Of a DNA stretch of 5,901 nucleotides, positions 1 to 5,901 are shown piece after piece. This DNA is from Bacteroidales bacterium (GTDB taxonomy: Bacteria > Bacteroidota > Bacteroidia > Bacteroidales > UBA932). A program made the position numbers and the translations under genes. Every line of letters begins with the position of its first letter. The stretch's first letter is position 1. The notes below the pieces were generated by a model. The model did not search any database. It had not been told where the DNA came from and saw nothing but the letters and a program-made list of their open reading frames with translations. The stretch lies in contig JAFYZE010000018.1 of the NCBI GenBank assembly GCA_017548805.1, forward strand, positions 1-5,901, in the 5' to 3' direction.

Positions 1-146
1 ACTACGGGCATATCGTCGTGCACGTCTTCCTGACCCAGTACCGCGAGTTCTACCGGCTCGAGGACCTCTGGGCCGACGCTCCCAAGAAGGTTTACAAGGA
101 GAGGAGGAAGCCGGCGGCGAAAAAGGACGCAGAGGCAGAAGACTGA
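1..146 (+). CDS. rsfS: Ribosome silencing factor RsfS, C-terminal end (partial)
   Basis: Only the last 47 residues and the TGA stop (144-146) are in the window; the reading frame begins at base 3 and the gene starts upstream. The visible part opens YGHIVVHVFL, followed by YREFYRLEDLWADAP. This matches the conserved end of the RsfS/Iojap fold, in which a 'D/YG.vVVHvF....R.fY.LE.LW.DA' stretch forms the last strand and helix. RsfS family proteins bind ribosomal protein uL14 and block joining of the subunits when nutrients are short; that role is family knowledge. After the conserved core there is a tail of about 20 residues rich in Lys, Arg and Ala and ending in acidic residues, which is likely a disordered lineage-specific extension. 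The stop is 6 bases before the ftsH start, and rsfS-ftsH-cdsA is a familiar order in Bacteroidota, which supports both the call and an operon. Confidence 0.88.
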   Translation, partial: YGHIVVHVFLTQYREFYRLEDLWADAPKKVYKERRKPAAKKDAEAED

Positions 147-152
147 TACCAT

Positions 153-2165
153 ATGGCAGAAAACACTGGAAACAACGACAGGAAGGACGAAAAGGACCCT
201 AAGCGGAAAGTTGTCCGCGTCAAGGTCAATTTCTCCTGGTTCTACATCCTCCTGATCCTCGCCATCGGCTGGATGCTGTTCAGCCAGAACGGCACGCAGC
301 CGGCCAAGATCGAGTGGGCGGAGGTGCAGTCCATCTTCCGGCAGGGAGACATCAAGGAGATCCATTTCGTCCGCAACGACTATAAGGGCACCATCACCAT
401 CAAGCCCGACCGTCTGGCCAAATACGCCGACAAGTATCCCGGAGGGCAGGTCCCGTCCCGTTCCCCCCATCTGACCTTCCTGGTATCGGCGCGTTTCGAC
501 GCCGAGAAGGAGTTCGGTGAACTCAACGCCTCGCTCCCCGAGGACCAGCAGGTCAAGATCATCATGGAGAATGACGCCAGGGCATGGGCGGATGTCCTCG
601 AATGGATCATCTTCCCACTCCTGCTCATCCTCATGTGGGTGTTCATGTTCCGCGGCATGAGCCGCAACATGGGTGGCGGCGGAGCCGGCGGTGGCGGCAT
701 CTTCAGTGTCGGCAAATCCACCGGCAAGCTCGCCGAGAAAGGCACCAACAACGTCACTTTCAAGGATGTGGCCGGTCTGTATGGCGCCAAGGAGGAAGTC
801 ATGGAGATAGTCGACTTCCTCAAGAATCCCCGCAAGTATACAGCCCTCGGCGGCAAGATCCCCAAGGGAGCCCTGCTCGTGGGCCCTCCCGGCACCGGCA
901 AGACCCTTCTGGCCAAGGCCGTCGCCGGAGAGGCCAACGTCCCGTTCTTCTCGATCTCCGGTTCTGACTTCGTGGAGATGTTCGTGGGTGTGGGCGCGTC
1001 CCGCGTGCGCGACCTCTTCAAGCAGGCCAAGGAGAAGGCTCCATGCATCGTGTTCATCGACGAGATTGACGCGGTGGGACGCGCCCGCGGCAAGAATGTC
1101 GGATTCTCGTCCAACGACGAGCGTGAGAACACCCTCAACCAGCTCCTTACCGAGATGGACGGTTTCGGCACCAATACCGGAGTCATCGTGCTGGCCGCGA
1201 CCAACCGCGCCGACATCCTCGACAAGGCCCTGATGCGCGCCGGTCGTTTCGACCGCCAGATACATGTCACGCTCCCGGACCTCAACGAGCGCAAGGACAT
1301 CTTCCAGGTCCATCTCAAGGGCCTCAAGCTCTCCAAGGACTTCGACCTCGAGCTCATCGCCAAGAACACTCCGGGCTTCTCCGGTGCCGATATTGCCAAT
1401 GTCTGCAACGAAGCGGCCCTGACCGCCGCCCGAAAGGGCAAGTCAGACATTGACAACCAGGATTTCTCGGATGCCGTGGACCGTGTGGTCGGTGGCATCG
1501 AACGCAAGAAGACCATCATGAGCCCCGAGGAGAAGCGCCTCACGGCCTATCATGAGGCGGGCCACGCAGTGGCCGGCTGGCTCCTTCCCGGTTGCGACCC
1601 CGTCCTCAAGGTCAGCATCATCCCCCGCGGACAGGCGTTAGGACTCACTTGGAGCCTGCCTGACGAGAAGGTCATGATATCCCGTTCAGACCTCATGGAC
1701 GACATGTGCTGTCTTGTCGGCGGCCGTGTCGCGGAGGAGATCGTCAACGACGGTGTGCCTTGCACGGGCGCCCTCAACGACTTCGAGCGCATGACCAAGA
1801 TGGCCTATGCCATGGTCACCTATTACGGCATGAGCGAGAAGGTCGGCAACCTCTCCTTCTACAACATGTCCGACGGCTACGACCTCACCAAGCCTTACAG
1901 CGAGAAGACAGCCGAACTCATCGACGCCGAGGTCAAATCCCTGGTCGACCGTGTGACAGAGCGCACCCGCAAACTCCTTCTCGAGAATTGGGAAGGCCTT
2001 GACAAGCTTGCGCAGCAGCTCATCACCAAGGAAGTCATCATGGCCGAGGATATCGAGGCCATCTTCGGCCCCAAAGCCGGCAAGCATGGCGAGGAGAGAC
2101 TCGCCGCCAAGGAAGATGCAGAACCGGCTGAGACCTCTGCAGAAAAAGAAGGAAGTGATGAATAA
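153..2165 (+). CDS. ftsH: ATP-dependent zinc metalloprotease FtsH
   Basis: This 670-residue protein is a membrane-anchored AAA+ protease that extracts and degrades misfolded membrane proteins and selected soluble regulators as a hexamer facing the cytoplasm. Visible in order: a charged N-terminus; membrane segment 1 (about 27-44); a periplasmic domain (about 45-148); membrane segment 2 (about 149-166); a Gly-rich linker (174-182); the AAA domain with Walker A GPPGTGKT (244-251), pore loop FVGVG (277-281), Walker B IVFIDEID (299-306) and the second region of homology (350-369) with arginine fingers R362 and R365; then the protease domain with zinc motif HEAGH (467-471) and third ligand D543 in the LND motif. 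All key residues are present, so it should be active. The acidic tail after residue 640 is probably flexible. ATG 153 is chosen because it follows rsfS by 6 bases and gives the expected N-terminus; no clear Shine-Dalgarno is seen. It overlaps cdsA by 8 bases. Confidence 0.98.
   Translation: MAENTGNNDRKDEKDPKRKVVRVKVNFSWFYILLILAIGWMLFSQNGTQPAKIEWAEVQSIFRQGDIKEIHFVRNDYKGTITIKPDRLAKYADKYPGGQVPSRSPHLTFLVSARFDAEKEFGELNASLPEDQQVKIIMENDARAWADVLEWIIFPLLLILMWVFMFRGMSRNMGGGGAGGGGIFSVGKSTGKLAEKGTNNVTFKDVAGLYGAKEEVMEIVDFLKNPRKYTALGGKIPKGALLVGPPGTGKTLLAKAVAGEANVPFFSISGSDFVEMFVGVGASRVRDLFKQAKEKAPCIVFIDEIDAVGRARGKNVGFSSNDERENTLNQLLTEMDGFGTNTGVIVLAATNRADILDKALMRAGRFDRQIHVTLPDLNERKDIFQVHLKGLKLSKDFDLELIAKNTPGFSGADIANVCNEAALTAARKGKSDIDNQDFSDAVDRVVGGIERKKTIMSPEEKRLTAYHEAGHAVAGWLLPGCDPVLKVSIIPRGQALGLTWSLPDEKVMISRSDLMDDMCCLVGGRVAEEIVNDGVPCTGALNDFERMTKMAYAMVTYYGMSEKVGNLSFYNMSDGYDLTKPYSEKTAELIDAEVKSLVDRVTERTRKLLLENWEGLDKLAQQLITKEVIMAEDIEAIFGPKAGKHGEERLAAKEDAEPAETSAEKEGSDE
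2149..2155 (+). promoter_or_regulatory. Possible ribosome binding site for cdsA inside the end of ftsH
   Basis: The heptamer AAGGAAG lies 2 bases before ATG 2158, with its GGA core 4 bases before it. It resembles a Shine-Dalgarno sequence and falls within the last ftsH codons (Lys-Glu-Gly-Ser region), so it supports the short CdsA start over starts further upstream. The spacing is shorter than ideal and Bacteroidota often do not depend on such motifs, so this is only suggestive. Confidence 0.4.
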
Positions 2166-2985
2166 CCTTACAGTCCGCACCCTTTCCGGGATAGGCTTCG
2201 TGCTCATCATGCTGGCGGGACTACTGGTGGACAAGTTCCTGTTCGCCGCCCTCGTCCTTTTCATCATGACCGTCATGATGAAGGAGTTCTACCGGATGAC
2301 CATCGGCGAGGAGTACCGTACGCAGCAGGTCCTGGCCATAATAGCAGGATGCATCATGTTCGTATTGGTGTTCCTGAACTGCGCATTCCACGTGTCGGGC
2401 AAGTTCCTGAGCCTGACCATGGTTCCCGTCATCATCCTGATGATCAGCTCGCTGTATGCCAAGGACCGCGCGGACTTCAAACGGCTGTCGCATATCTATA
2501 CCGGCCTGATATACATCGCTGCACCACTCTCGCTGGCCAACCTCATCGCCTTCCAGGGAGGGGAGTTCAACGCCCTGCTGCTGCTCTGCTTTTTCGTGAT
2601 CATCTGGTGTTCGGACATCGGTGCGTTCGCGGTCGGCTGCACCATCGGGCAGAAATACGGCAAAAAACTCTGGCCTGAGATTTCCCCCAAGAAGTCCTGG
2701 GCAGGATTCTGGGGAGGCATGGCCTTCGCCGTGCTGGCGAGCCTCATCCTCAGGATGACTGGCCTGCTGCAACTTCCTGTGATCCACGGCATCATTTTGG
2801 CCGTTATCATGCACATAGCCGGCGTGTATGGAGACTTGTTCGAGTCCCAGTGGAAGCGCGCGAGCGAAGTCAAGGATTCGGGCAGGATCATCCCTGGACA
2901 CGGCGGCATGCTCGACCGTTTTGACAGCGCCATTTTCGCCGTTCCGGCCGGCGCCATCTACCTCTCATTGCTCAACCTTCTCTGA
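2158..2985 (+). CDS. cdsA: Phosphatidate cytidylyltransferase (CDP-diacylglycerol synthase)
   Basis: CdsA is an integral membrane enzyme that joins CTP and phosphatidic acid to form CDP-diacylglycerol, the branch-point precursor of all bacterial phospholipids. The 275-residue product is of normal family length and is mostly hydrophobic, with several membrane segments (for example about 8-40, 57-76, 85-99, 114-131, 138-150, 186-198, 205-222). The diagnostic C-terminal CdsA signature spans residues 230-256 and keeps its key parts: SQWKR, KDSG, PGHGG and LDRFD, whose acidic and basic residues bind the metal ions and CTP. Upstream motifs SDIGAF (152-157) and SPKKSWAGFWGG (176-187) also fit the family. 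The open frame extends further upstream inside ftsH, but ATG 2158 is chosen because it gives the standard N-terminus ([14 protein letters not shown]) and sits just after a purine-rich AAGGAAG. It overlaps ftsH by 8 bases, which suggests translational coupling, and is followed by psd after 2 bases. Confidence 0.96.
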   Translation: MNNLTVRTLSGIGFVLIMLAGLLVDKFLFAALVLFIMTVMMKEFYRMTIGEEYRTQQVLAIIAGCIMFVLVFLNCAFHVSGKFLSLTMVPVIILMISSLYAKDRADFKRLSHIYTGLIYIAAPLSLANLIAFQGGEFNALLLLCFFVIIWCSDIGAFAVGCTIGQKYGKKLWPEISPKKSWAGFWGGMAFAVLASLILRMTGLLQLPVIHGIILAVIMHIAGVYGDLFESQWKRASEVKDSGRIIPGHGGMLDRFDSAIFAVPAGAIYLSLLNLL

Positions 2986-2987
2986 CC

Positions 2988-3641
2988 ATGCATATCGACC
3001 ACAACTCATACGGATCCGTTGCATTGGCCTACATCATTGGCGCCATCGCCATAATCCTGTTCCGCCTGATCTTCCATAACCCATGGGTTTTCTGGGTGCT
3101 GACGGCCATAGTGCTTATGATCCTCTTCTGGCAGACGCTGTTCTTCCGGGTGCCGGATCGGGAGAAAGCAGGCTCTGGTGATGTCGTCACCGCCGTGGCG
3201 GACGGGCGTATCGTCATCAATGAGAAGGTTTTCGAGCCGGAGTTCCTGCATCGCGAGTGCATACAGGTCTCGATCTACATGAATTTCTTCGACGTCCATG
3301 CCAATTTCTGGCCCGTGGACGGTGTGGTGACCTACTACAAGTACCATCCGGGCGAGCATTTCCTGGCGTTCAAGCCCAAGGCTTCCGAGGAGAACGAACA
3401 CGCTTGTACCGCCATCCGTACGGACGGTGGCAAGGATATGATGTTCAAGCAGTTGGCAGGTACTTTCGCACGCAGGATAGTGTGCTATTCAGAGCCCGGC
3501 ATGCGCACTACGGCGGGGGAGCAGTGTGGCATCATCAAGTTCGGGAGCCGCATCGACATGTTCTTCCCGACCGATGCGGACATAAAGGTTAAGATAGGCG
3601 ACAAGGTCCGCGCCTGCGAGAGCGTCATCGCCCTTCTATAA
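2988..3641 (+). CDS. psd: Phosphatidylserine decarboxylase proenzyme, short membrane-anchored form
   Basis: Psd decarboxylates phosphatidylserine to phosphatidylethanolamine at the inner membrane. This 217-residue protein is the short type known from Bacteroidota and other bacteria rather than the roughly 300-residue E. coli type. Two hydrophobic segments (about 12-29 and 32-53) anchor the N-terminus. The catalytic core shows ADG (71-73, with D72), a DVHANFWPVDG stretch (102-112, with H104), PKASEENE (130-137), QLAG..ARRIV (155-164) and the self-cleavage site KFGSRID (184-190). By family knowledge the chain is cut between G186 and S187, and S187 becomes the pyruvoyl cofactor, giving a beta chain of about 186 residues and an alpha chain of 31. 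D72, H104 and S187 fit the Asp-His-Ser processing triad. The start follows cdsA by 2 bases with no obvious ribosome binding site, consistent with coupled translation. The gene for phosphatidylserine synthase, the step between CdsA and Psd, is not in the window. The last 17 bases overlap ispG tail to tail. Confidence 0.95.
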   Translation: MHIDHNSYGSVALAYIIGAIAIILFRLIFHNPWVFWVLTAIVLMILFWQTLFFRVPDREKAGSGDVVTAVADGRIVINEKVFEPEFLHRECIQVSIYMNFFDVHANFWPVDGVVTYYKYHPGEHFLAFKPKASEENEHACTAIRTDGGKDMMFKQLAGTFARRIVCYSEPGMRTTAGEQCGIIKFGSRIDMFFPTDADIKVKIGDKVRACESVIALL

Positions 3642-4953
3642 GTTCCAGCAGGCGGTCTACCGCCTCGGTGTCCGGAACATGGCGCAGGACGGGTTCCTTG
3701 CCGTGATATATGGACACCTTGTGGTTTCCCTCTCCGACATATCCCCAGTCAGCGTCGGCCATCTCGCCGGGGCCGTTGACTATGCATCCCATGACGGCTA
3801 TCACGACGTCGTGAAGGTGCGAGGTGCGGCGCTTGACTTCCTCGAAGGCTCCCTGCAGGTCGTACATCGTACGGCCGCATCCGGGACAGGCTATGTATTC
3901 GGGCTTGTAGAACCTGCGGCGTGCGGCCTGCATCAGTTCGTCGGAAAGGTATGCCCCGAAGCCTGACTCTTCGACGGAGACTTCCTTTCCGTCCTGAAGA
4001 TAGGTACCGGTAAATGTGACCTCATCCAATTCCTTGTCCAGCAGGCGTTTGCCGAAGTCGCAGGAGGCATCAAGCAGGAACTTTTCCCTGGACAGAGCAT
4101 GATATTCCGCGACCGCGCAGCGGCCGTTGAGGCCCAGGCGGACCATGCTGGACGCAGTACGTCCTCCGTAGCGGTCGGACAGGTAGCGCCCTACAGGAAT
4201 CTCGTTTACGGGATCCTCTGTGAGGGAGACGCGTACCGTATCGCCGAGACCCTCCGAGAGCAGGGAGGAAATGCCGACGCAGGACTTTATCCGTCCGGAG
4301 TCGCCGTTGCCGGCTTCAGTCACGCCCACGTGCATGGGAAAGACGACGCCTTTCTCCTGCATCATTCCGGCGAGCAGGCGGTAAGCTTCCACCATCACGG
4401 AAGTGTTGCTGGCCTTGAGGGAAACGACGGTCTGCATGAAATCCGCATCGATGCACATGTCCACCCATTCCATCGCGGCCTTGGCCATCGCAAAGGGCGT
4501 ATTGCCGTATTTTTCAGTGATATAAGTTCCGAGCGATCCGTGGTTGAGGCCTATGCGGATGGCCGTGCCATGCTCCCTGCACACCTCCAGAAGTCGTGAG
4601 AACTCCAGGCGGGCCTGGTCGTGGTCGCGGTGGAAATTGCCCGGATTGATGCGGACCTTGTCCACCACCGGGGCCACGGCGATTGCGGTCGCCGAGGAGA
4701 AATGGATGTCGGCGACAATAGGCGTATCTATGCCTTCAGAACGAAGGCGTCTCCTGACTTCGGCGATGGATTCCACCTCCCTCGGACCGGGGACGGTGAT
4801 ACGGATGATCTCCGCCCCGGCTTCCGCCATCCGGACACATTGCCTGAATGTCGCTTCGACATCGTCGGTATGGGTGTTGCACATGGTCTGCACCACGACC
4901 GGATGCCCTCCGCCGATGGTGACGCCGCCGCATTTGACTTCCAGGGTTCTCAT
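3625..4953 (-). CDS. ispG: 4-hydroxy-3-methylbut-2-en-1-yl diphosphate synthase (IspG/GcpE), intermediate-length form
   Basis: IspG performs the penultimate step of the MEP isoprenoid pathway, reducing methylerythritol cyclodiphosphate to HMBPP with a [4Fe-4S] cluster; it is cytoplasmic. The 442-residue product has an N-terminal TIM barrel (about 1-258) with QTMCNTHT (22-29), VADIHFS (80-86), KVRINPGN (99-106), RIGLNHGSL (133-141), SLKASNT (178-184), GVTEAGNGDSGRIKS (210-224) and GLGDTVRVSLTEDP (235-248). The C-terminal iron-sulfur domain (about 350-442) has CPGCGRT and MGCIVNGPGEMADADWGYVG, placing cluster ligands at C356, C359, C390 and E397, with spacing like the E. coli enzyme. Oddity: E. 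coli IspG has about 372 residues and Bacteroidota forms commonly exceed 600 because of a large inserted domain; here only about 90 residues (259-350) connect the two domains. ATG 4953 is supported by a strong GGGGAGG 7 bases upstream. The start overlaps the upstream gene's stop (ATGA), and the end overlaps psd by 17 bases. Confidence 0.96.
   Translation of the reverse strand: MRTLEVKCGGVTIGGGHPVVVQTMCNTHTDDVEATFRQCVRMAEAGAEIIRITVPGPREVESIAEVRRRLRSEGIDTPIVADIHFSSATAIAVAPVVDKVRINPGNFHRDHDQARLEFSRLLEVCREHGTAIRIGLNHGSLGTYITEKYGNTPFAMAKAAMEWVDMCIDADFMQTVVSLKASNTSVMVEAYRLLAGMMQEKGVVFPMHVGVTEAGNGDSGRIKSCVGISSLLSEGLGDTVRVSLTEDPVNEIPVGRYLSDRYGGRTASSMVRLGLNGRCAVAEYHALSREKFLLDASCDFGKRLLDKELDEVTFTGTYLQDGKEVSVEESGFGAYLSDELMQAARRRFYKPEYIACPGCGRTMYDLQGAFEEVKRRTSHLHDVVIAVMGCIVNGPGEMADADWGYVGEGNHKVSIYHGKEPVLRHVPDTEAVDRLLELIEGR
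3650..3665. other. GC-rich inverted repeat just past psd, inside the ispG 3' end
   Basis: AGGCGG, loop TCTA, CCGCCT forms a perfect 6-bp stem with a 4-base loop, starting 9 bases after the psd stop codon. It lies within ispG codons near the C-terminus (encoding part of EAVDRLLE on the minus strand). There is no T-tract after it in either direction, so it is not a standard intrinsic terminator. It could mark or protect the 3' end of the psd transcript, or it could be a chance product of GC-rich codons. Confidence 0.3.
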
Positions 4954-5804
4954 TGTTTTTCCTCCCCGTAAACGATTGACTTGGCCTCCCTTCGGAGCAT
5001 GGCCTTCGTCTTGCCGGTCTTCCTGGAAATGTGGAAGTGGACTCCAGCCGTAACCATGACATCCAAAGGATATGCGAATGAATAATAGTAAGGGCTGAGA
5101 TAGTCCGGGTCGGTGAGGTTGGACCAGCTGTACCTGACCTTGGCGTTCAGGTGGAATTCGATCGGATCGAAAGCGAGCGCAATGCCGGCTCCGGCTTTCG
5201 CCCCGAATTCAAATCTCCTGTCGGTATCCAGGAAGGTATGTACGATCTCTTCGTCCACATAGCCGCCGGATCTCTCGATAGCCATACGCCATCCCGCATA
5301 CGGGCCGATGTTGGCCATGAGTTTGACAACCCCGATGTCATAATGCATATGGGCCAGGGTCTGGATCTCGGCCACGTCATATACGCAGTCGGTGGCGCCG
5401 TGTATGGTCGAAATGTATCCCGTCTCCTCATTCTCCACCATCTTGAATCCCTCGTGGCCGTATGCGAGGCCCAGCTGGAAGCCGAAATACGGCATGTATC
5501 CGAACATCTTGCAGTATTTCGTGAAGGTCAGTTCATAGTATTCGGGCGAGAACCTCCAGGCCTGGGTATAGGGCGGGTTGAACTGCATGCGGTTGAAGCC
5601 GGCTCCGGCTTCGAAGCCTATCATCATGTAGTCGTTGGGCAGGGAGACCTTGCTGACGTTCACTGTGTCCAGATAAAAGTCAGTATAAAGGGTGTCCCGT
5701 CCCGCATCCTTTTTCGGCTTCCTGTCATTGGCCGCATGAGAGGAAACGCCCGTGCCGAGAAGCAGCAAGGCGAGAAGGAAACAGTATTTCAGTCCTTTTT
5801 TCAT
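4950..5804 (-). CDS. Outer-membrane beta-barrel protein, PorT-like, function unknown
   Basis: A 284-residue exported protein. The N-terminus (MKKGLKY, hydrophobic 8-20, then SSHAA) is a clear signal peptide with probable cleavage after A24; no lipobox is seen. A short polar linker rich in Lys and Asp follows. From about residue 58 there are alternating, aromatic-rich stretches typical of transmembrane beta strands, for example MMIGFEAGAGF (60-70), YFGFQLGLAYG (106-116), GVVKLMANIGPYAGW (158-172), FEFGAKAGAGIALAF (198-212), IEFHLNAKVRYSW (215-227) and DVMVTAGVHFHIS (248-260). This resembles the PorT / outer-membrane beta-barrel families of Bacteroidota, some of which serve type IX secretion, but no specific function can be assigned. 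After the last strand there is a basic tail of about 24 residues (261-284), so the protein does not end in the usual terminal aromatic residue. ATG 5804 is chosen because it starts the signal peptide, with AAGGA 10 bases upstream. It follows the preceding gene by 3 bases and overlaps ispG by 4. Confidence 0.8.
   Translation of the reverse strand: MKKGLKYCFLLALLLLGTGVSSHAANDRKPKKDAGRDTLYTDFYLDTVNVSKVSLPNDYMMIGFEAGAGFNRMQFNPPYTQAWRFSPEYYELTFTKYCKMFGYMPYFGFQLGLAYGHEGFKMVENEETGYISTIHGATDCVYDVAEIQTLAHMHYDIGVVKLMANIGPYAGWRMAIERSGGYVDEEIVHTFLDTDRRFEFGAKAGAGIALAFDPIEFHLNAKVRYSWSNLTDPDYLSPYYYSFAYPLDVMVTAGVHFHISRKTGKTKAMLRREAKSIVYGEEKQ
4961..4967 (-). promoter_or_regulatory. Strong Shine-Dalgarno sequence for ispG
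   Basis: On the minus strand GGGGAGG stands 7 bases before the ispG ATG (4953-4951), a near-ideal match to the end of 16S rRNA at good spacing. It is embedded in the last codons of the upstream outer-membrane protein gene (Gly-Glu of YGEEKQ), so ribosomes ending there can re-start on ispG. It fixes the ispG start. Such a strong site is notable because the other starts in this window lack one. Confidence 0.7.
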
Positions 5805-5807
5805 CTC

Positions 5808-5901
5808 TCAATCCTTGAATAATTCTCCGACATCTATCGTCTGCTCGATCTCAGCCGCCTCCATCACTTCGAAGCGGAAATCATCCTTCAGCTTGAAGAA
5901 C
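5808..5901 (-). CDS. C-terminal end of an unrecognised gene (partial)
   Basis: An open frame enters from the right edge on the minus strand and ends with TGA at 5810-5808, giving 30 visible residues: FFKLKDDFRFEVMEAAEIEQ followed by TIDVGELFKD. It is too short to identify; it looks like the acidic, soluble C-terminus of a cytoplasmic protein. It is accepted as coding because the frame stays open to the edge, codon use matches the neighbours (C/G at third positions over most of it), and its stop lies 3 bases before the start of the outer-membrane protein gene, the same tight spacing as elsewhere in this operon. No function is proposed. Confidence 0.55.
   Translation of the reverse strand, partial: FFKLKDDFRFEVMEAAEIEQTIDVGELFKD

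Noticed and set aside
663..700. A GGC/GGT-rich tract in ftsH as a possible DNA repeat
   Set aside because: It encodes the Gly-rich linker after the second membrane segment, a normal feature of many FtsH proteins, and has no regular repeat unit at the DNA level.
380..1543. A 387-codon open frame on the minus strand, antisense to ftsH
   Set aside because: It lies wholly inside the well-supported ftsH gene. Its product is Ser/Arg/Pro-rich with no recognisable motif, as expected from the complement of a GC-biased gene.
1999..2157. A longer CdsA with 53 extra N-terminal residues
   Set aside because: The extra part is the out-of-frame reading of the ftsH C-terminus (Ser/Arg/Pro-rich). The ATG at 2158 gives the usual family N-terminus and length.
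1686..2901. Long minus-strand open frames across the ftsH end and cdsA (1686-2276 and 2221-2901)
   Set aside because: Both are antisense to conserved genes, have low-complexity His/Asp/Gln-rich or mixed products with no family signature, and have no sensible start context.
4099..5053. Plus-strand open frames opposite ispG
   Set aside because: They are shadows of a gene with all catalytic motifs intact, and the products show no domain pattern.
5151..5822. A 223-codon plus-strand open frame opposite the outer-membrane protein gene
   Set aside because: It is the antisense of a gene with a clear signal peptide and barrel pattern. The product has no recognisable motif and would span the junction with the upstream gene.

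Overview
The window is a stretch of essential housekeeping genes from a bacterium of the Bacteroidota, most likely order Bacteroidales. The reasons are the rsfS-ftsH-cdsA order, the short membrane-anchored phosphatidylserine decarboxylase that processes at Phe-Gly-Ser, an FtsH with Bacteroidales-like C-terminal wording, and a PorT-like outer-membrane barrel precursor. By eye the DNA is fairly GC-rich, with strong C/G preference at third codon positions. That would suit a high-GC lineage such as Rikenellaceae or uncultured gut Bacteroidales rather than Bacteroides itself, but genus is not resolved from this window.

Plus strand, 1-3641: the 3' end of rsfS (ribosome silencing factor), then complete ftsH (membrane AAA+ zinc protease), cdsA (CDP-diacylglycerol synthase) and psd (phosphatidylserine decarboxylase). 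Junctions are a 6-base gap, an 8-base overlap and a 2-base gap, so this looks like one transcription unit. CdsA makes CDP-diacylglycerol, an enzyme encoded elsewhere (PssA) would convert it to phosphatidylserine, and Psd decarboxylates that to phosphatidylethanolamine. FtsH is the membrane quality-control protease of the same unit.

Minus strand, 5901-3625 (reading right to left): the last 30 codons of an unrecognised gene, a 284-residue signal-peptide-bearing outer-membrane beta-barrel protein, and ispG (4-hydroxy-3-methylbut-2-enyl diphosphate synthase of the MEP isoprenoid pathway). Junctions are a 3-base gap and a 4-base ATGA overlap, again an operon with probable translational coupling. 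ispG and psd converge and overlap by 17 bases.

Only 11 bases of the window lie outside coding sequence, so there is no room for separate promoters, RNA genes or classical intergenic terminators. I saw no mobile element, CRISPR array, tRNA or rRNA. The most interesting point is the IspG: it is intermediate in length (442 residues), with about 90 residues where Bacteroidota relatives usually carry a much larger inserted middle domain. I found no convincing undescribed multi-gene system; this is mainly an ordinary, very compact core-genome region.
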